From Paraburkholderia monticola (GTDB lineage: Bacteria; Pseudomonadota; Gammaproteobacteria; Burkholderiales; Burkholderiaceae), in NCBI RefSeq assembly GCF_001580545.1, contig NZ_LRBG01000011.1:62001-126000 (forward strand): a DNA stretch of 64,000 nt. Direction: 5' to 3'. Every line of letters starts with the position of its first letter. The first letter of the stretch is position 1. This document shows, in pieces, positions 60,153-64,000 of this stretch. Under the pieces are notes generated by a model. It had not been told where the DNA came from. It did not search any database and worked only from the letters and a program-made list of their open reading frames with translations. A program made the translations under genes and the position numbers.

Positions 60153-61382
60153 TCACTGCGGATCCTTCAAAAACAGCGCCTGCAGGTCGTTCAGGAACGC
60201 CTGGCCCAGCGGCGTCGGCGCGATCCGTTCGTGGTCGCGGGTGATCAGCTTGCGCTGTTCCGCTTCCTGTAGCGCCGTTTCGATCGTCGTGATCGACAGG
60301 CCCGTGCGTTCGATGAACCGATGCACCGGAAACCCTTCCACGAGGCGTAGCGCATTCAGCATGAACTCGAACGGCAGATCGCGTGGCCCGACCTCGTGCT
60401 CTTCCTGCACGCTTGCGCCGGCCTTCGCCTGCTCGATAAACGCGGTCGGATGTTTGTAGCGCGCCTGGCGCACGATGCGATTCGGAAACGACAGCTTCGT
60501 ATGTGCGCCCGCGCCGATGCCGAGATAGTCGCCGAAACGCCAGTAGTTCAGATTGTGTTTGCTTTGCCGATGCGGCCGCGCATACGCCGACACTTCGTAG
60601 CGCTCGTAGCCGGCCTCGGCGGTGCGCTGATGGATCCAGTCCTGCATGTCCGCGGATGCGTCGTCGTCGGGCAACGCGGGTGGGAATTTGGCGAACAGCG
60701 TGTTCGGTTCGAGCGTCAGGTGATACAGCGACAGATGCGGCGGCGCGAACGACAACGCCGTTTCCACGTCGGCCTGGCATTCGGCGAGCGTTTGCTTCGG
60801 CAGCGCGAACATCAGGTCGAGGTTGAAGTTGTCGAACGTGGTCGCGGCGACTTCGACCGCGTGGCGCGCCTGCGACGCGTCGTGAATGCGTCCGAGCGCC
60901 TTCAGATGCGTTTCGTTGAAACTCTGGATGCCCACCGACAAGCGGTTGACGCCGCTCGCGCGAAACTGCGCGAACTTGTCGGCTTCGAACGTGCCGGGAT
61001 TGGCTTCGAGCGTGATTTCCGCGTCGGCGTCGAGCGGCAGCAGCGCGCGAATATCCGACAGCATGCGATCGAGCCCCGCCGCCGACAGCAGACTCGGCGT
61101 GCCCCCACCGATGAATACCGTATGCACCTGGCGGCCCCAGATCAGCGGCAGGGCCATTTCCAGGTCGGCGCGCAAGGCGTCGAGGTAGTCGTTCTCCGGG
61201 AACGTGTCGCCCTTCCACTCGTGTGAATTGAAATCGCAATACGGGCACTTGCGCACACACCAGGGAAAATGCACGTACAGCGCAAGCGGCGGCAGCGACG
61301 TCAAGCGGATGCTGCCCGGCGAGGTGAACGCCTTGACGACACCTGTGCCGATGTCCACCGGCGTCGGTCGGATCGGAATCAC
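60153..61382 (-). CDS. hemW: Radical SAM heme chaperone HemW
   Basis: A 409-residue protein. GTG 61382 overlaps the rdgB stop and has GGAGGAAGC just upstream, which fixes the start. The cluster motif YVHFPWCVRKCPYCDFNSH lacks the fourth Cys of HemN (compare the hemN gene in this window), so it is HemW: it binds heme and delivers it to respiratory enzymes. FIGGGTPSLLS, EANPGTFEADK and the C-terminal HemN_C region are present. Confidence 0.95.
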   Translation of the reverse strand: MIPIRPTPVDIGTGVVKAFTSPGSIRLTSLPPLALYVHFPWCVRKCPYCDFNSHEWKGDTFPENDYLDALRADLEMALPLIWGRQVHTVFIGGGTPSLLSAAGLDRMLSDIRALLPLDADAEITLEANPGTFEADKFAQFRASGVNRLSVGIQSFNETHLKALGRIHDASQARHAVEVAATTFDNFNLDLMFALPKQTLAECQADVETALSFAPPHLSLYHLTLEPNTLFAKFPPALPDDDASADMQDWIHQRTAEAGYERYEVSAYARPHRQSKHNLNYWRFGDYLGIGAGAHTKLSFPNRIVRQARYKHPTAFIEQAKAGASVQEEHEVGPRDLPFEFMLNALRLVEGFPVHRFIERTGLSITTIETALQEAEQRKLITRDHERIAPTPLGQAFLNDLQALFLKDPQ

Positions 61383-62041
61383 GCTTCCTCCGACAGACGC
61401 GCGAGCAGTTGCCGCAGCGCGATCGCGCGATGGCTGCTCGCGTTCTTGACGGCCGGCTCGAGTTCGGCGGCGCTCGCGTTCAGCGTCGGCAGATAGAAGT
61501 ACGGGTCGTAACCGAAGCCATGCTCGCCGCGCGGGGCGTCGAGAATTTCGCCATGCCAGCGGCCTTCGGCGATCAGCGGTTCGGGATCGTCCGCGTGACG
61601 TACGAGTGCGAGCACGCAGTAGTAGTAGCCTCGGCGATCGCTCACGTCCCGCAGTTCGTCGACGAGGCGCGCGTTGTTCGCCGCGTCGCTTTTCTCGCCG
61701 CCGACGAGTTGCGCGAAGCGCGCCGAATAGACGCCCGGCGCGCCGCGCAGCGCGCGCACGCAAAGACCCGAGTCGTCGGCGAGCGCGGGCAGGCCGGTGA
61801 GCTTCGCCGCGTGACGCGCCTTGGTCAGCGCGTTTTCGACGAAGGTGGGATGCGGTTCCTCCGCTTCCGGCACGTTGAGCTCGCCTTGCGCGATCAACTC
61901 GATACCGGCCGCGCCGAGCAGCGCCGCGAATTCACGCAGCTTGCCCGCGTTGTTCGACGCGAGCACGACTTTCTTCAACGGCATGCCCGACGTGGCGCCG
62001 TGAGCGCCGTTCGCGCCGCCGTCCTGACGAACCTGATTCAC
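61379..62041 (-). CDS. rdgB: dITP/XTP pyrophosphatase
   Basis: A 220-residue house-cleaning nucleotidase. [44 protein letters not shown] and [13 protein letters not shown] are the Ham1/RdgB motifs. GTG 62041 overlaps the rph stop and has GGGAG 8 bp upstream; ATG 61984 would give the family's usual length and is an alternative. Middle gene of the overlapping rph-rdgB-hemW operon. Confidence 0.95.
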   Translation of the reverse strand: MNQVRQDGGANGAHGATSGMPLKKVVLASNNAGKLREFAALLGAAGIELIAQGELNVPEAEEPHPTFVENALTKARHAAKLTGLPALADDSGLCVRALRGAPGVYSARFAQLVGGEKSDAANNARLVDELRDVSDRRGYYYCVLALVRHADDPEPLIAEGRWHGEILDAPRGEHGFGYDPYFYLPTLNASAAELEPAVKNASSHRAIALRQLLARLSEEA

Positions 62042-62775
62042 TGCTGCACTCCCAGCGCCGCTTTCTGTTTCGCGATCAGCGTGCTGATGCCGTCGTTCGC
62101 GAGATCAAGCAGCGCATTCATTTCTTCGCGCGAGAACGGCACGCCTTCCGCGGTACCCTGAATTTCGACGAAGCCGCCCGCGCCGGTCATCACGACGTTC
62201 ATGTCGGTGTCGCACTGCGAGTCTTCGTCGTAGTCGAGATCGAGCACCGGCACGCCGTCGTACACGCCGACCGAAATCGCGGCGACGTAATCGGTGATCG
62301 GCGAGCTTTCGAGACGGCCAGTGGCGAGCAGCTTTGCGACCGCATCGTGCGCGGCGACGAACGCGCCGGTGATGCTCGCGGTGCGCGTGCCGCCGTCGGC
62401 CTGGATCACGTCGCAGTCGAGATTGATCGTGCGTGCGCCGAGCTTCTCGAGATCGAACACCGAGCGCAGCGCCCGGCCGATCAACCGCTGGATTTCCTGC
62501 GTGCGGCCGGTCTGCTTGCCGCGCGCGGCTTCGCGGTCGCTGCGCGTATGCGTGGCGCGCGGCAGCATGCCGTATTCGGCGGTGAGCCAACCCTGGCCGC
62601 GATCGCGCAGAAACGGCGGCACGCTCTCGCTGACGCTCGCGGTGCAGATCACCTTGGTGTCGCCGAACTCGACCAGCACCGAGCCCTCCGCATGCTTCGT
62701 GTAGTGGCGCGTGATGCGCACGTCGCGCAACTGGTTGGGCTGGCGGCCGCTGGGGCGTTGGGTGTCGTTGGTCAT
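62038..62775 (-). CDS. rph: Ribonuclease PH
   Basis: A 245-residue phosphorolytic exonuclease that trims tRNA 3' ends. [76 protein letters not shown] and [20 protein letters not shown] are all conserved. First gene of the rph-rdgB-hemW operon; divergent from yicC. Confidence 0.97.
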   Translation of the reverse strand: MTNDTQRPSGRQPNQLRDVRITRHYTKHAEGSVLVEFGDTKVICTASVSESVPPFLRDRGQGWLTAEYGMLPRATHTRSDREAARGKQTGRTQEIQRLIGRALRSVFDLEKLGARTINLDCDVIQADGGTRTASITGAFVAAHDAVAKLLATGRLESSPITDYVAAISVGVYDGVPVLDLDYDEDSQCDTDMNVVMTGAGGFVEIQGTAEGVPFSREEMNALLDLANDGISTLIAKQKAALGVQQ

Positions 62776-63102
62776 GTCGGGGTGGGTCGGGATGGGTCGG
62801 AAGAGGGGCGGAGGAAAAACCATAATTTTACCGCCGATCGGATAGGGCGGTCGCCCATACGGCCGAGGCACGAACTTGTGGGCGACGCGCGCGGCGCGAG
62901 CACGCATGGGACATCTTGACGACGAGCGCCAATCCATAGCGCTCAAGCGACCGCGTGCCGGGCCGCATCCCTGCTCGCTCGCACGGAGATGCCGACGGCA
63001 AAAATGGGATAATGCCGGTTCCCCGCCCCGCGTCTCGTACACGCCGGGCGATCCGCTTCTCAGGCCATCGTCCAACGCATGGCCGCAATCGCGAGATATA
63101 CG
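62776..63102. other. Divergent intergenic region rph/yicC
   Basis: 327 bp with no gene. It is moderately GC-rich; GGGATAATGCC near 63006-63016 could be a -10 element for yicC, but no good -35 is placed ahead of it. Nothing else seen. Confidence 0.4.
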
Positions 63103-64000
63103 ATGATCTACAGCATGACTGGCTATGCGAGCGCCACGCGCGAGCTCGTGGCGGCTTCGGGCACTGGCGGCGTCAGCGTATCGGTCGAACTGCGCACGGT
63201 GAACTCGCGCTTTCTCGATCTGAACTTCCGCATGCCGGAAGACGTGCGCGTCGTCGAACCGACGCTGCGCGAGATGCTGATGAACAAGCTGTCGCGCGGC
63301 AAGGTCGACATTCGCGTCAATTTGCAGCGCAGCGAGCAGTCGGCGAACGCGGGCGCGATCAATCGCGACGCGCTCGCGCAACTCGCCCAACTCGAACAGA
63401 CGGTACTCGAGACGTTCCCTGAGTCCGGCCGTCTGCGCACCGGTGAAATCCTGCGCTGGCCGGGCGTGCTCGCCGAAAGCGGCATCGCGCCCGAGACGCT
63501 GCGCGACGCGGTGCTCGCATGCGGCAAGCAGGCGATCGCGGACCTGATCGACGTGCGCGCGCGCGAAGGCGCGCAACTCGCGACGATGCTGCTCGCCAAC
63601 GTGACCGAAATGGAGGCGATCGTCACGAAGATCACGCCGCTCGTGCCGGAGCTGATCGCGCGGCATCAGCAGAAGATCGTCGAGCGTCTGCAGGAAGCGC
63701 TCGGCATCGCCGCGCCGGACGCGGCCGCGACGATCGTGTCGCGCGAAGAGATCAACGAGCGGATTCGCCAGGAAGTGACGATGTACGGCATTCGCATCGA
63801 CATCGCCGAAGAGCTGTCGCGCCTCACCGCGCACTTGAACGAGACGCGTCACGTGATCGAGAAGGGCGGCAAGGTCGGCAAGCGGCTCGACTTCATGATG
63901 CAGGAGCTGAACCGCGAAGCGAACACGCTCGGCTCGAAGGCGGCGGCGAAGGAGCTCGCGGATTCGTCGATGACGCTGAAGCTGCTGATCGAACAGATGC
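63103..64000 (+). CDS. yicC: YicC family endoribonuclease (3' end outside window)
   Basis: 299 codons are visible and the frame remains open at the window edge. [56 protein letters not shown]-like [10 protein letters not shown], and the DUF1732 C-terminal part [44 protein letters not shown] are family hallmarks. YicC proteins cut RNA and act on small RNAs in E. coli. Only the last few residues are missing by comparison with family length. Confidence 0.95.
   Translation, partial: MIYSMTGYASATRELVAASGTGGVSVSVELRTVNSRFLDLNFRMPEDVRVVEPTLREMLMNKLSRGKVDIRVNLQRSEQSANAGAINRDALAQLAQLEQTVLETFPESGRLRTGEILRWPGVLAESGIAPETLRDAVLACGKQAIADLIDVRAREGAQLATMLLANVTEMEAIVTKITPLVPELIARHQQKIVERLQEALGIAAPDAAATIVSREEINERIRQEVTMYGIRIDIAEELSRLTAHLNETRHVIEKGGKVGKRLDFMMQELNREANTLGSKAAAKELADSSMTLKLLIEQM

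Noticed and set aside
1..64000. CRISPR array, rRNA genes, replication origin, intact insertion sequence
   Set aside because: No regularly spaced repeats, rRNA sequence, DnaA-box cluster or transposase gene with terminal inverted repeats was seen in the window.

Overview
The window looks like a chromosomal segment of a Paraburkholderia/Burkholderia-type betaproteobacterium. The GC content is high throughout. It has the Burkholderiaceae arrangement hemL-ribD-ribE and ribBA-ribH-nusB-aminotransferase, a catBCA catechol branch, several LysR regulators, and YggT, UppP, TrmB, HemN, HemW, RdgB, Rph and YicC proteins of the type found in that group. This assignment rests on gene content and protein character; no database search was run.

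Layout. 1-3.2 kb: the end of a Dpp/Gsi-type peptide importer (two permeases) followed without gaps by a DmpA-like P1 aminopeptidase and a DppA-like M55 D-aminopeptidase, which reads as a peptide uptake and hydrolysis operon. 3.2-7.2 kb: secreted alpha/beta hydrolase, APC amino-acid permease, GT87 glycosyltransferase. 7.2-12.5 kb: LysR regulator divergent from an SDR, an Old Yellow Enzyme and a truncated Rossmann protein; then a LysR/LysE divergent pair and a cupin. 12.5-14.2 kb: secreted cache-domain protein convergent with an orphan histidine kinase. 14.3-18.9 kb: LysR divergent from a cystathionine-lyase-like gene and a three-gene polar amino-acid ABC importer.

18.9-22.1 kb is the accessory part: two partial copies of one gene with different C-terminal tips, each followed by a small immunity-like gene, then a truncated phage-type integrase and a tRNA-Leu. 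This reads as the remnant of an island carrying polymorphic toxin/immunity cassettes.

22.2-42.3 kb is mostly core: hemN, a YkgJ protein, a DUF1439 lipoprotein, uppP, trmB, tRNA-Gly, a chemoreceptor, a lipoprotein behind an AT-rich leader, yggT, an EthD protein, a DUF2520 protein, small and secreted proteins, a PLP ammonia-lyase, LysE, ubiD, a candidate small RNA with a near-consensus promoter and an intrinsic terminator, a lytic transglycosylase, then aminotransferase/nusB/ribH/ribBA. 42.4-53.5 kb lies between ribBA and ribE: a VOC protein, an unknown membrane protein, catB-catC-catA behind an ATAC-N7-GTAT operator, two overlapping dynamin-like GTPases, a TonB-C-like protein and a SPINDLY-type TPR glycosyltransferase. 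53.8-64 kb: ribE, ribD, hemL, an EVE protein, a Bcr/CflA exporter, a small protein, RidA, tRNA-Ser, hemW-rdgB-rph (overlapping) and the start of yicC, which runs off the window.

The best leads are the duplicated toxin-like cassette locus, the candidate small RNA at about 37.2-37.34 kb, the paired dynamin-like GTPases, and the catBCA control region, which has a clear operator but no regulator gene next to it.
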